From Hymenobacter negativus (lineage in GTDB: Bacteria > Bacteroidota > Bacteroidia > Cytophagales > Hymenobacteraceae), in contig NZ_JAGETZ010000008.1 of NCBI RefSeq assembly GCF_017571495.1, positions 186,001-250,000 of the forward strand: a DNA stretch of 64,000 bases. Direction: 5' to 3'. Numbering within the stretch: the first letter of the stretch is position 1; every line of letters starts with the position of its first letter. Under the pieces are notes generated by a model. The model worked only from the letters and a program-made list of their open reading frames with translations. It made no database searches and was not told the origin of the DNA. The position numbers and the translations under genes are program-made. This document shows, piece by piece, positions 27,001 through 34,975 of this stretch.

Positions 27001-28668
27001 GAAAGCTTTTTCGACCTGCGCGGCATCCGCGTGAGCATTACCCATACCTACACCGGCGACCTGAAGCTGTATGTGGAAGCGCCCGATGGCACCCGCGTGT
27101 TGCTCAGCAACATGAACGGCGGAGCCGGCCAGAATTACCAGAACACGCTATTCGTGGATTCGGTCGGAGCCCGTGCCTTGAATTCCGGTACGGCCCCGTT
27201 CACCGGCGTTTGGAAAGCAGATGAGCCCACCGGCTTTGCCAAGCTACGCAACGCCCCTCAGGCGGGCACCTGGAACTTGTTTGTGGTGGATGGCGGCCCG
27301 ACGGACGTGGGGCCAGTCACGGCCTGGAGCATCGTGACGCGCGATAACAACGTGACCTGGAGCGGCCCCAACGGCATTACGGCTACGGGCAGCAACGTCC
27401 TGGCGGCTGTGCCCACCACACCCGGCCACTATCGCTACATTGGGACCACCACGGCGGGTAACTGCACCTTCCGCGATACCGTGAACGTGCGCGTGGCTCC
27501 CGGCCCACAGTGGCGCCTGCGCCAGAGCACCGACCTCGCCCTGGCCGCCAACTGGACCTGCCTGCCCACCCCAACCACCGATGCCGAAGTGCTTGGCACG
27601 GCCGCTGGTCAGCCTGTGCTTAGCGCTGGCTTGGTACAAGTGCGCAACCTGACCGTGCGCGCCGGTACTGCGCTGGCCCTCAACGGCGGCACGCTGGAAG
27701 TATACGGCAGCCTAACCCTGGAAAACGGTGCCACCATCGCCGGTACCAACGGCACGCTGAGCCTGCGTGGTGCAGCCGTAACCCTCAACGCGCCCATCAC
27801 TACCGCCATCAACGTGCCCCGCCTGCTGGTGAACCTGCCCGCTGCAGCCGACACTGCCCGCCTGGCCCAGAGCCTGACCGTGGGCACGGCCTTGGTAGCC
27901 CAGCGCGGCATCCTGAAAACGCAGGCTGCCACGCTGGTCCTGACGCAGGGCGCAACCATCAACGAAACAGCCGATGCTTATGTGTCGGGGCTGGTGCGGG
28001 CGACTGGTATGGTGGCCACGAGCGGCAACCAGGATTTTGGCGGGCTGGGCCTGAGCATCAGCCAGGCTTCCAGTGCTGTCCAGGTAACGGTAAACCGCAA
28101 AACCGACCAGGCCATTGGCCAGGCTCCGGCCCGCACCAGCATCCGGCGCTACTATGAGGTTGGCTTTATTCCAACCGTTGTGGTGGGTGGAACCGTGCGC
28201 GTAGGCTACCGCGACGCCGAACTCAATGGCCTGGCCGAAGCTGATTTGCAGCTCTACCGTGGCAGCCTCTCGGGCCCTTGGACGCCCATTGTCCGCACTG
28301 CCCAAAACACCAGCCTGAACTACGTAGAAGGCGCCTCCAGCATCTCGGGTACCTGGACGCTGAGCACGCCCACTGCCATCCTGCCCGTGCGTAATCCGGC
28401 CGCTGGCAGCTTTGCTGTGCAGGCCCTGCCGGTACCGTTTGGGGCCAATGGCTTCTCGCTTTCCCTGCAAGCTACCCGGCCCCAGCCCGCCGCCTCGGTC
28501 GCGGTGTATGACCTCACCGGCCGCCTCTTGGTGCAGCGCGCACTTGCTGTGCCTACGGGCCTCAGCGCCGTGGCCCTGCCCGAAGCCGGCCGTTTGGCCG
28601 CTGGCGTGTACGTAGTACGCGTGGTGCTCGATGGCGAAATCCAAACCCTACGCGTCACAAGAGAGTAA
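24022..28668 (+). CDS. T9SS-exported M4 (thermolysin-type) metallopeptidase with P domains
   Basis: This 1548-residue secreted protein has a signal peptide (MIQPLRAGLLSALPLLAAVT), an FTP/PepSY-type propeptide (about 30-230) and an M4 catalytic domain: HETGH at 394-398, the third zinc ligand Glu418 in NEGFSD, and the GGVHTNSGVLNH segment with the catalytic His. Two P/proprotein-convertase-like beta-sandwiches follow (about 610-770 and 970-1110), then adhesin-like repeats and a C-terminal T9SS sorting domain (VYDLTGRLL, LAAGVYVVRV). Role: extracellular protein degradation. It is divergent from the copper cluster, with a shared 260-bp upstream region, and ends in a terminator. Confidence 0.94.
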   Translation: MIQPLRAGLLSALPLLAAVTVSAQSLPTDGAPQLRRLPAKTAVAQRALPLDSRQLLRQELGLRPADDLRALRTETDDLGQRHERFQQYYNGVKVEHGQYTVHRDAGVLSGEFKPVPTSLSTKPSLSAATALRAGLAAVGARRYMWDDAAEEAGLKREQNNPAATYRPSGELVIVEDYRNTAATQRPLVLAWKFNIYAQQPESRAWVYVDAHTGAVVLQDAIIKHAKGLVAAGAAHAKPAVKPAGVRRVATPATGTFATRYMGTRQVATDLSGGSYRLRDYTRAAGIETYNLRNGTNLTAGTDFTDVDNNWTVAEFDNTAKDNAALDAHFGSTQVYDYWMTVHGRDSWDGLGSKLINYVHFSNNYDNANWNGTAMRYGDGATLFRPLTALDVCAHETGHGVCQATAGLVYLNESGALNEGFSDIWGATIENYVDPTKQTWIVGEDITINSGGLRSMSNPLSTGVLSPCPANYRGQRWAFGTADNGGVHTNSGVLNHWYYILSVGKAGVNEQQQTYNVTGIGITKAARIAYRAERLYLTANSDYRSARVFTIQAATDLYGANSAEVVAVTDAWYAVGLGTDSTAPATTQAQCPTDDAPVLAATASGTALCAGDVLTLTATATFPATRRMRNTTSVALPDGATAYTAVPLYSTTLTNGTTLQHGLENTYRSYADLRGVRVRLTHAQPGQVALRLAIRTASGTVYQNLATALPTSSGPATYDLTFTDTTPNALPATAGSSLTGTYQAAAPFAGMLVSGTVLGINLEARDGQAGSTGTVEQVELLFNRLAADVPSVRWVGPGVEVAALVATTSPAGPANGGTATYKYTVLASDPFFGCTSVKDLTVTVSQPVLTAAALQTELCAGRGQAFGAVNLRVTADDSVASQTYQWSGPASFARTGKRINTTPTTAGRLRYTVRTTTPVSNCAAQQTVTVMAYRPTAAAPTGTDSVACAGSTARLRSRLFENQLSGPYQFTGSVQIPDNNPAGVRIPLVVTGSNESFFDLRGIRVSITHTYTGDLKLYVEAPDGTRVLLSNMNGGAGQNYQNTLFVDSVGARALNSGTAPFTGVWKADEPTGFAKLRNAPQAGTWNLFVVDGGPTDVGPVTAWSIVTRDNNVTWSGPNGITATGSNVLAAVPTTPGHYRYIGTTTAGNCTFRDTVNVRVAPGPQWRLRQSTDLALAANWTCLPTPTTDAEVLGTAAGQPVLSAGLVQVRNLTVRAGTALALNGGTLEVYGSLTLENGATIAGTNGTLSLRGAAVTLNAPITTAINVPRLLVNLPAAADTARLAQSLTVGTALVAQRGILKTQAATLVLTQGATINETADAYVSGLVRATGMVATSGNQDFGGLGLSISQASSAVQVTVNRKTDQAIGQAPARTSIRRYYEVGFIPTVVVGGTVRVGYRDAELNGLAEADLQLYRGSLSGPWTPIVRTAQNTSLNYVEGASSISGTWTLSTPTAILPVRNPAAGSFAVQALPVPFGANGFSLSLQATRPQPAASVAVYDLTGRLLVQRALAVPTGLSAVALPEAGRLAAGVYVVRVVLDGEIQTLRVTRE

Positions 28669-28694
28669 ACAGCTGGTGGAATGTTAAATGCGCG

Positions 28695-28724
28695 AAAGCC
28701 CCGGCCGTCTGGTCGGGGCTTTTT
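28695..28724 (+). terminator. Terminator of the M4 peptidase gene
   Basis: AAAGCCCCGGCC...GGTCGGGGCTTTTT hairpin with T-run, the type seen many times in this window. Confidence 0.9.
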
Positions 28725-28809
28725 CGTTGAATTCCCTGCCTAATGGTAGCCATCAGTGTAGCCAGTGGGCGGCGCTCGACACGACAACAACAACCAGCAG
28801 ATACTCCCT

Positions 28810-29556
28810 TCACATCTTGTCCTGCCGGATAAGCCGACAGTAGAGCCGCAGCAGCACCGGTTGTGGCACGCGCAGATAATACAGCAGCGCTAGTAGCGCA
28901 AAAGTGCCCTGGAGCCGAAACACGCCATTTGCCCGGTACTTGCGGGCTGAAGTGACGATGGGCCCTGGCAGCACCCGCAGCCGGGTGTGCTGTTTCAGGC
29001 GGACGATGATTTCCTGGTCTTCCATTAGTAACAGGTCTTCGCGGAAACCCCCGGCCTGTTCAAATACAGTTCTATCTACAAACAGGCTCTGGTCGCCAAA
29101 CCGCACCGCGTCGAAATTGAAGCGCGTAAACCAAGCATTGGCTCGCAAAAACCAATGCGGCTCATCGAAGGCCAGCCGGTAGCAGCCACAGCCATAACCC
29201 GCCGCCACGGCCCGCCGGATATCGTCGAGAAAGCCCACGGGCGGCAGCGTATCGGCGTGCAGAAAATACAGGATACTACCCGTTGCCCGCTTGGCGCCGT
29301 AATTGAGCTGAAGCGCCCGGCCTTTGCGGGGGCAGACGATAACACGCGCTCCGGCCTGCCGCGCTAGTGCCGCTGTAGCGTCGGTGCTCTGGCCGTCGGC
29401 TACAATGATTTCTACGGCCATATCAGTAGCCGTGCCGGCCCGGCGGAGGTGGTGCAGCAGCGCTTCAATTTCTACCGCTTCGTTGTAGGTCGGAATGATA
29501 ATGCTGACTGGTGTAGCCGTTTGGGCAGGAAGCATCGAAACAAGGGGCTGAACCAT
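28810..29556 (-). CDS. Family 2 glycosyltransferase (TIGR04283-like)
   Basis: A 248-residue GT-A glycosyltransferase: VSIIIPTYNE at the N terminus, IIVADGQSTDAT, GRALQLNYGAKRATG and LHADTLPP (DxD-type metal site), then FGDQSLFV and LMEDQEI. This pattern fits the TIGR04283 subgroup, whose members often sit beside TIGR04282 proteins; the acceptor is unknown. A C-terminal hydrophobic helix (LLALLYYLRV) may attach it to the membrane. The next gene upstream (29588) is on the same strand, 31 bp away. Confidence 0.88.
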   Translation of the reverse strand: MVQPLVSMLPAQTATPVSIIIPTYNEAVEIEALLHHLRRAGTATDMAVEIIVADGQSTDATAALARQAGARVIVCPRKGRALQLNYGAKRATGSILYFLHADTLPPVGFLDDIRRAVAAGYGCGCYRLAFDEPHWFLRANAWFTRFNFDAVRFGDQSLFVDRTVFEQAGGFREDLLLMEDQEIIVRLKQHTRLRVLPGPIVTSARKYRANGVFRLQGTFALLALLYYLRVPQPVLLRLYCRLIRQDKM

Positions 29557-29587
29557 ATACGGCTAACAATTCAGCGGCCGGAGCTGG

Positions 29588-30226
29588 CTAGTTCAGGTAC
29601 GGTGATTCCAACTCCTGGCCCATACTTTTGAGCGTGTCGGCACCCCAGCGGCCGGTCAGGCGCGTGCTCAGGGCCCGGGCTTCGGGGGCAGTTAGCACCT
29701 CCAGGTCGCGCAGCCAAGCCACCCGGCGCAGCTGCGGCTCGATGAAGCCCAGGGGGTTGACCTGCCCGTACTCGCCGCGCAGGTAGGTTTTGGTGCGGCG
29801 CTCCAGCTCCGCTACCAGTGTGCGAAACTGCTTGCGCTGCCAGGGGCGCCCGGCCAGCGTGACGACCATGTGAGCCGTTTGCAGCCGGAACGTGCACCAC
29901 TGCTGCTCGAAGCGCAACCAGCTGGCTAGCAGGTTAAGTACCAACACCGCCCACCAGCCGTAGAAGGCCGCCGAGGCCGTGCCCGTGGCCAGCCACTCCC
30001 GCCACGGCCCGTAGCCCAAAAGCGCCAACAGCAGGCCCGTGAACAACAGTTGACTGGTGGGGATATGACGATGCTCACCGGACTTAACCGGAAGAATCTC
30101 TTCGTAAGGCACTTCGGTTTCGAGAGTGGCAACACCCTGAGGATTGCGCTTGCAGACGTAAAGGCTTTCGGCACGCAGCGCAATAACTGTGCTGCCCTGG
30201 AAAAGCTGTTTTTGGGTGAAAATCAT
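29588..30226 (-). CDS. Two-helix membrane protein of unknown function
   Basis: A 212-residue protein with an N-terminal PH-like/beta-rich part (about 1-55), two membrane helices close together (about 58-75 and 88-106, as a hairpin), and a soluble C-terminal part. The layout resembles PH-domain-like membrane proteins, but no family is recognised. It lies 31 bp upstream of the glycosyltransferase gene and probably shares its transcript. Confidence 0.7.
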   Translation of the reverse strand: MIFTQKQLFQGSTVIALRAESLYVCKRNPQGVATLETEVPYEEILPVKSGEHRHIPTSQLLFTGLLLALLGYGPWREWLATGTASAAFYGWWAVLVLNLLASWLRFEQQWCTFRLQTAHMVVTLAGRPWQRKQFRTLVAELERRTKTYLRGEYGQVNPLGFIEPQLRRVAWLRDLEVLTAPEARALSTRLTGRWGADTLKSMGQELESPYLN

Positions 30227-30282
30227 TCAGAAAATGGATGAGAAGGGTAGAAAGGGGGAAGGGGAGGCAATGGATTGAAAAA

Positions 30283-30492
30283 AGAACGTCACGCCGTGCG
30301 TAGCTGCGGCATCTTGCGTGCGTGCCGTCTGATTGTCATTGTGAGCTTACGCAAGGGCTTATCGTCGATGGGTCAATTGAATTACTACAAACTATCCTTT
30401 ATTGGTAAGGTCCTACACGCTGCTTAGGATGACTGACGGATGAATTAGTAGCGGCCCGCAAGATGCCGCGGCTATGCCCGGCATGATGCCCT
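30283..30492. repeat. Composite dispersed repeat, family 1
   Basis: The outer arms (GAACGTCACGCCGTGC... and ...GGCATGATGCCCTC) resemble the ends of the elements at 2682 and 7651 and share GCGGCATCTTGCG internally. The 130-bp interior is unlike the others and contains TTAGGATGACTGACGG. It fills most of the gap between 30227 and 30514. Confidence 0.65.
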
Positions 30493-30514
30493 CTGAATGA
30501 CAGCCACTAAACCA

Positions 30515-31780
30515 TCAGCTAAACGGGCTCGGCGTGAAGCAAAGCACAAAAATAACCACCATCACCCAGCCCAGCAGCTGGCGGCCCCGGCTCAACTCGC
30601 GCTCATCAGGTGCGGGCGGGTGATAGATGCCCGTGAAGCGTCCCAGCAGCAGCCCAAACACTAGCCACCCGGGGTTGCCGATGATGCCGGGCCACAGCAC
30701 CGTGCACCCCAGCTGCGCCGCCCAGATGCCCGCCGCCAGCAGTAGGCCGTGCTGGGGCCGGGGCAGTACCCGCCAGAATATCAGGGCTAGGTAACCGGCG
30801 TATACCGGTCCCCCGTAGGCCCAGGTCTGCCAGTCATCGTGCAGTGAAAACAGTCCCAGCCCCGCGTAGAAAATGAAGCCTACGAACAGCACCGGCACCA
30901 TTCGGTTGAATCGGCCCGGCCCTAGCAAGCCATACAGAATATGGCCGCCGTCGAGCTGGCCCATGGGCAGCAGGTTGAGCGCCGTAAAGAATAAGCTAAG
31001 CTCGCCAGCCAGCAGCACGGGGTAGTGTAGTAGCTCGTTGGGGTGGGGCAGGAGGACCGGGTTGGCAAAGGCACGTTCGAGCCACTGGTAGAGCAGCGGC
31101 CGGGCCAGGGTCAGCGCGGAGGTGTTTGGTGGGTACACATACTGCGCGTAGTTAGCTCCAAAGCGGGCATATTCCGGGTGAATGGCAAACAGATAATCCA
31201 GCGGTGGCAAGTGCGTGAAGCCGTAAATCAGCAAGGGCACTGCCACCAGAAAGCCTGCCAGTGGCCCAGCCAGGCCGATATCGAAAAACTCACGTCGCGA
31301 AAAAATCCGCTCCCGAATCCGGATGACGGCCCCAAACGTGCCCAGCCCCATCGGAAACGGGATATAATAAGGCAACGACGCCCGCACCCGGTTGTAGCGC
31401 GCCGTGAAATAATGCCCAAACTCATGCACTGTGAGCACCCCCAGAAACGGCAACGCAAACCACAGCCCGGGCCGCAATGCCGCCCACAGCGCTGCCCCGC
31501 GCAACGAGAATACCTCAATCGGCAGAAAGTCGACGGCACCCCGCGTGAGTTGAATGCCCGCCAGCGTAGTGGTCACGAGCGTAATCAGAAACAGCCCGAT
31601 GTGCAGCGCTGCCGTGCGGCCCGGCGAGGGCGCCGGCCGCTCGAACCGCCGAAACAGCCGCCGGGCCCGCGCCAGCTCGGCTGGTGCTTTGGCCAGTGGC
31701 GGCGGGCCCGCCGCGTGGGTCGGTAAGCCAGTAAAATCAGGGTCAGGAGCGGGCGGGGGCGTATTCTCGGGGAAAGGCAC
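30515..31780 (-). CDS. M50 site-2-type membrane metalloprotease
   Basis: A 421-residue polytopic membrane protein of the M50 site-2 protease family: zinc motif HEFGH at about 119-123 within the second helix, GPLAGF after it, and NLLPMGQLDGGH with the third zinc ligand Asp near 300. It is expected to cleave transmembrane substrates. GTG 31780 was chosen as start; it overlaps the end of the upstream HAD gene by 38 bp. The frame is open further upstream to 32266, but there it reads antisense-type sequence in the HAD gene's region. The overlap suggests translational coupling. Confidence 0.85.
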   Translation of the reverse strand: MPFPENTPPPAPDPDFTGLPTHAAGPPPLAKAPAELARARRLFRRFERPAPSPGRTAALHIGLFLITLVTTTLAGIQLTRGAVDFLPIEVFSLRGAALWAALRPGLWFALPFLGVLTVHEFGHYFTARYNRVRASLPYYIPFPMGLGTFGAVIRIRERIFSRREFFDIGLAGPLAGFLVAVPLLIYGFTHLPPLDYLFAIHPEYARFGANYAQYVYPPNTSALTLARPLLYQWLERAFANPVLLPHPNELLHYPVLLAGELSLFFTALNLLPMGQLDGGHILYGLLGPGRFNRMVPVLFVGFIFYAGLGLFSLHDDWQTWAYGGPVYAGYLALIFWRVLPRPQHGLLLAAGIWAAQLGCTVLWPGIIGNPGWLVFGLLLGRFTGIYHPPAPDERELSRGRQLLGWVMVVIFVLCFTPSPFS

Positions 31781-32402
31781 GGAGGGCTTCGGGCAGGGCG
31801 GTGACGAGGGTGAGAGGTGGGGCCAGGTGCAGCACCTGCAGCCCCAGGCGGCGAGCCGTGGCAATGTGCTGCGGGCTGTCCTCAATGAACAGGGTATCAA
31901 CAGCGCGCCAGCCCATTTCGTCCAGCGCGTGCCGGAATATTTCTTCACCCGGCTTGCGCAGGCCGACTTCCTGTGAGTAAAAAACGCGGTCCAGTACGTC
32001 AGCAATGCCGTTTTTGAAGCCGTATTGCCGAGCCAGCCGCTGGTTAATCTCGCCAATGTGCAGGGAGTTCGTGTTGGAGAGGAGAGCTGTTTGGTGGCCC
32101 TGCGCCCGCAGCTCGCCGATGAGGGCAAGGCGTTCGGCGGGTACGTCGAGCAGCATGGCATGCCAGGCAGCATCCAGTTCGGCATCGGTGGCGTCGAGGT
32201 CGTAAGCAGCGCGCAGGCCGGCCCGGAATTCGGCTGGGGAGAGGTGGCCGGTTTCGAGCCGGTCAAACAGCTCAGCCTGTTGGGCCTGCGTGTATTCCAC
32301 GGTGCTGCCGCTCCGGCTTAGGCGGCGCATGGCGGCGGGCGTAGCTGCGTAGTCGATGTCGATGATGACACCGCCAAAATCAAATAGTAGGTTGGGAAGC
32401 AT
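31743..32402 (-). CDS. HAD-superfamily phosphatase (haloacid dehalogenase-like)
   Basis: A 219-residue HAD hydrolase. Motif I is FDFGGVIIDID (the nucleophile position is LLFDFG with Asp8), motif II LLSNTNSLH, motif III Lys in LRKPGEEIF and motif IV FIEDSPQHI. This pattern fits the YihX/FMN-phosphatase-like subgroup. ATG 32402 was preferred over a longer frame to 32468 because the family starts there. It overlaps the M50 protease start; the substrate is unknown. Confidence 0.9.
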   Translation of the reverse strand: MLPNLLFDFGGVIIDIDYAATPAAMRRLSRSGSTVEYTQAQQAELFDRLETGHLSPAEFRAGLRAAYDLDATDAELDAAWHAMLLDVPAERLALIGELRAQGHQTALLSNTNSLHIGEINQRLARQYGFKNGIADVLDRVFYSQEVGLRKPGEEIFRHALDEMGWRAVDTLFIEDSPQHIATARRLGLQVLHLAPPLTLVTALPEALRAFPREYAPARS

Positions 32403-32500
32403 GGGCTGACTTGGTTTTCCGTCCGCGAAGGTCGTACTTTTGCTCCGTTGGAGCGCCGGAAACGGCAAGGTTGAGGTGAAAGATGACTACCTCCAGCACC

Positions 32501-32574
32501 GGGCCTATAGCTCAATCGGTTAGAGCAGCTGACTCATAATCAGCAGGTCCTTGGTTCGATTCCAAGTGGGCCCA
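32501..32574 (+). tRNA. tRNA with CAT anticodon (tRNA-Ile2 or elongator tRNA-Met)
   Basis: The 74-base cloverleaf closes: acceptor GGGCCTA with TGGGCCC, D arm GCTC/GAGC, anticodon stem GCTGA/TCAGC around CTCATAA, T arm CTTGG-TTCGATT-CCAAG, discriminator A. CCA is not encoded. The anticodon CAT and C-rich acceptor fit tRNA-Ile2, whose C34 would be modified to lysidine, but elongator Met cannot be ruled out. A phage block begins about 250 bp downstream. Confidence 0.95.
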
Positions 32575-32575
32575 C

Positions 32576-32611
32576 AAAAAGCCTCTCTACAGCACGTAGA
32601 GAGGCTTTTTT
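32576..32611 (+). terminator. Terminator of the tRNA gene
   Basis: AAAAAGCCTCTCTAC pairs perfectly with GTAGAGAGGCTTTTT around a five-base loop. Confidence 0.92.
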
Positions 32612-32790
32612 AATTATTGCACCCGGTTTTGCAGGCGATATGATGAGACAAAACATGAATTTTAATCCAGTTTAGCGGCATATTTCGCAGTACTAGCGGT
32701 TGCGCTGGCTTTTGCATGGCCAGAGTTATAGGCGTTGGGTATTGCCTATGTTGTCATGTACTGGTCAAGTATAAGCTTACTGGAAGTCAT

Positions 32791-32822
32791 AAAAAAAGCC
32801 CCGACTGCTGAATACGGTAGTC
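32791..32822 (-). terminator. Terminator of the phage lysis cassette
   Basis: On the minus strand GACTACC...AGTCGGGGC is followed by seven T residues, just downstream of the endolysin stop. The hairpin is short, so confidence is moderate. The rest of 32612-32829 shows no gene. Confidence 0.5.
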
Positions 32823-32829
32823 CACGTCG

Positions 32830-33426
32830 TTAGTCGCGCTTCCGCCCATAGCCGGGTTTGTCGACGACATTGGCCACGTAAGCGACCTGCCGCTTGAGCC
32901 GCCAGTTTTTATACACGCCGTCGCCGTCGCGGCTTTGCTTGCCGCCCCCGGTGTTGCCCTCGATGGTTTGGCACATGGCCGTGCTGCCCCACAGGTCGAG
33001 AAAGCCGACGTGGCTCACGTTGGGCTGCCCCCATTCGTAGCCTGCCAGGTCGTAGGGCTGTGGGGCCGGTTGGCTGGCGACCTGCCGGCCGTGGTCGAGC
33101 ACGACGTGGGCCTTGTCAAACCACGAGCGGGCCCGGCCGAAGTAGGCCGTGGGCACGCCGCAGGCACGGAAGCCAGCCGACACAAACCACGAGCACCAGA
33201 ACGTGCCCAATGCGTAGCTGCCGGCGGCGCGTTGCCACTGGTCGATGGCGGCCCCGCGGTTGGTCTTGCCGATTTCACGTACCTGCAGCTGGGCGTGGGC
33301 CCAGGTGCGTAGGGCGGCCCGTTGCGGGCTTAATGCGGAACGACCGTTAGCGAGCTGCTGACCATGGACGTGGCCAGCACCAGGAAGACAAAGAAGGGCA
33401 GCAAGGAAAAGAGAAATCGGACGCAT
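32830..33426 (-). CDS. Phage endolysin with signal peptide (CHAP/NlpC-P60-like)
   Basis: A 198-residue protein with a Sec signal (MRPISLFLAALLCLPGAG...) and a Cys-His peptidase/amidase core: FWCSWF with Cys78, VSHVGF with His139 and TIEGNTGG with Glu156/Asn158. This fits the CHAP/NlpC-P60 fold of peptidoglycan-cutting enzymes. The signal peptide means it can be exported without a large holin pore. ATG 33426 starts the signal; its first 97 bases overlap the end of the upstream membrane-protein gene. Position at the end of the phage operon supports the lysis role. Confidence 0.8.
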   Translation of the reverse strand: MRPISLFLAALLCLPGAGHVHGQQLANGRSALSPQRAALRTWAHAQLQVREIGKTNRGAAIDQWQRAAGSYALGTFWCSWFVSAGFRACGVPTAYFGRARSWFDKAHVVLDHGRQVASQPAPQPYDLAGYEWGQPNVSHVGFLDLWGSTAMCQTIEGNTGGGKQSRDGDGVYKNWRLKRQVAYVANVVDKPGYGRKRD

Positions 33427-33824
33427 CGGATGGTGAATTGGAATTGAGAAATGCGGCGGCGCTCGGCGCTGATTTGGGTTTGCGCCTGCGTGTTCCACTC
33501 GGTGGGCGCAGGCAGTTGGCCCAGCAGGTCGGCGGTGAGGTTTTCGAACAGCTTGCCCTCCATGCAGTCGCGCACGTAGCCGTAGAGGCCGGGGAAGAGG
33601 AAGCGCCACGGCACGTAGGCCATGCTCACGGCCGCGAAGAATTGCACGGCGGCCAGCACGGGCACGTTGAGCGTGCCCAGGTCGAAGGAGCCGGCGAGGG
33701 GCAGGTGGAAGTACGCCGTGAACTGACGTAGCGCCGGCGGCGCCAGAAAGAAAACGGCGGCGGCCAGGGCCACCATGAGCAGGATGCGGGGGCCTCGGGA
33801 GGCAGGGGGATGGGTTATGGGCAT
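33330..33824 (-). CDS. Phage membrane protein, possible holin
   Basis: A 164-residue protein with three hydrophobic helices (about 12-32, 53-78 and 130-156) and a charged region between the second and third. It sits between the candidate spanin and the endolysin, and overlaps the endolysin start by 97 bp. Holins are defined by place and helices rather than sequence, so holin is an inference. ATG 33824 was chosen; the frame continues upstream without support. Confidence 0.6.
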   Translation of the reverse strand: MPITHPPASRGPRILLMVALAAAVFFLAPPALRQFTAYFHLPLAGSFDLGTLNVPVLAAVQFFAAVSMAYVPWRFLFPGLYGYVRDCMEGKLFENLTADLLGQLPAPTEWNTQAQTQISAERRRISQFQFTIRCVRFLFSLLPFFVFLVLATSMVSSSLTVVPH

Positions 33825-33844
33825 GAGTAGTGAGGAATGAAGAA

Positions 33845-34522
33845 TTAGGGAATGGGCTGTTGTTGGCGTTGCCGCTTGATGAAAAACCAGAGCCAGATGC
33901 CGCCGACCAGCACGAGCATGGCGATGATGATGCCGGCGGCGTCCTTGATAAAGAGTTGGAAGCGCTCCCACCAGGCCAGCTCCTTTTTCACCAGAATGGG
34001 CCCGGTTTCGTGGACCTCTTTCTCGTAGGCGACTTTCTGCGGGGCACTGGTGACGGTGGTGTGGGGGAGGCCTTTGCCATCCACCCAGGTCCGGACCGTG
34101 AGCGGGCCGAGCACCTGCACCAGCGTATCGCGGCGCAGCTTGGGCCGGGCGGCAAGAATGGCCCGCAGCCGAGAGGCGTAGGCCAGCGAATCTTTGGCGT
34201 GCAGCTGCGTAGCCGCTGAGCGCATGAGCGAATCAATCAGGATATTATCAGTGGCCGGGCTGCTCTCGGCCGGGATGCGCACGGTGATGGTAGCGCCCGG
34301 GATGCGCACCGTGTCGGTTTTCGTGACGATGCGCACCTTTTGCCCTTCCAGTTCCGGGTGCTTGCCGACCAACTCGGCGAGCTGCTGCGCGGGCGGGGTA
34401 GCCGCCTTGTAGTCAGCCAGCACCTTTTCGGCTTTGGCAATGCGGCGTTTTTGGCGGGCCTCCTGAACGGAGGCGCAGTTGCTCAAGACGAGCAGGAGCA
34501 GCAGGTAAAACACGTTTTTCAT
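33845..34522 (-). CDS. Candidate one-piece spanin (u-spanin) lipoprotein
   Basis: A 225-residue protein with a lipoprotein signal at the N terminus (LVLSNC, Cys16) and a single membrane helix near the C terminus (about 192-214, AAGIIIAMLVLVGGIWLWFF) followed by a basic tail. Between them lies a periplasm-sized charged, helical and beta region. One protein tethered to outer membrane by lipid and to inner membrane by a C-terminal helix is the defining layout of u-spanins such as T1 gp11, which fuse the two membranes in the last step of lysis. Its neighbours (endolysin, holin-like proteins) fit. Confidence 0.6.
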   Translation of the reverse strand: MKNVFYLLLLLVLSNCASVQEARQKRRIAKAEKVLADYKAATPPAQQLAELVGKHPELEGQKVRIVTKTDTVRIPGATITVRIPAESSPATDNILIDSLMRSAATQLHAKDSLAYASRLRAILAARPKLRRDTLVQVLGPLTVRTWVDGKGLPHTTVTSAPQKVAYEKEVHETGPILVKKELAWWERFQLFIKDAAGIIIAMLVLVGGIWLWFFIKRQRQQQPIP

Positions 34523-34554
34523 GGTGGAGGAGGGATGGTGGAAAGGAAAAGGAG

Positions 34555-34863
34555 TTAGCGACCGCGGGCAGCCATCTGGATGCGGACGGTGGTGAGGGTT
34601 TCCTGCAGCTCGGCATTCTGCTTGGTGCTGGCCGCGGCGGTGGCCGTCACCAGGTCGTTGGTCTGCTTGATGGCGGCCCGGATTTCGGCCAGGTTATCGG
34701 CCGCCTGCTTGGTGTGCTCGGTGCGCCAGGCCTTCAGGTCGGCCACGTCGGAGCGAATGCTGCTGGCCCAGGTGCCGCAGGCGATGAGCAGCGTCACGAG
34801 GATGGCCACGAAGGGCCAGGGCAGGGTAATGGAGTTGTCAGGGTTGACTTTGAGGGCAGCCAT
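34555..34863 (-). CDS. Small phage membrane protein with coiled coil
   Basis: A 102-residue protein with one membrane helix (about 15-34, WPFVAILVTLLIACGTW) and a long C-terminal helix rich in Ala, Gln and Glu, likely a coiled coil. It is in the lysis group just upstream of the spanin candidate; it could be a holin or antiholin, or a small structural protein. No family recognised. Confidence 0.55.
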   Translation of the reverse strand: MAALKVNPDNSITLPWPFVAILVTLLIACGTWASSIRSDVADLKAWRTEHTKQAADNLAEIRAAIKQTNDLVTATAAASTKQNAELQETLTTVRIQMAARGR

Positions 34864-34975
34864 TGGGTAGCAGAAAGAGAGCGGGAAGGCGGGTTAGTAG
34901 GCGATGGGGTAGGTATTCTTCAACCGCGGGCTATGGCAAGCCCGATGGCTTCGAGAATGTCACGAATGGGGGAAA

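Noticed and set aside
31781..32266. N-terminal extension of the M50 protease frame
   Set aside because: Ser/Pro/Cys-rich sequence in an alternative frame of the HAD gene; the family starts after the overlap.
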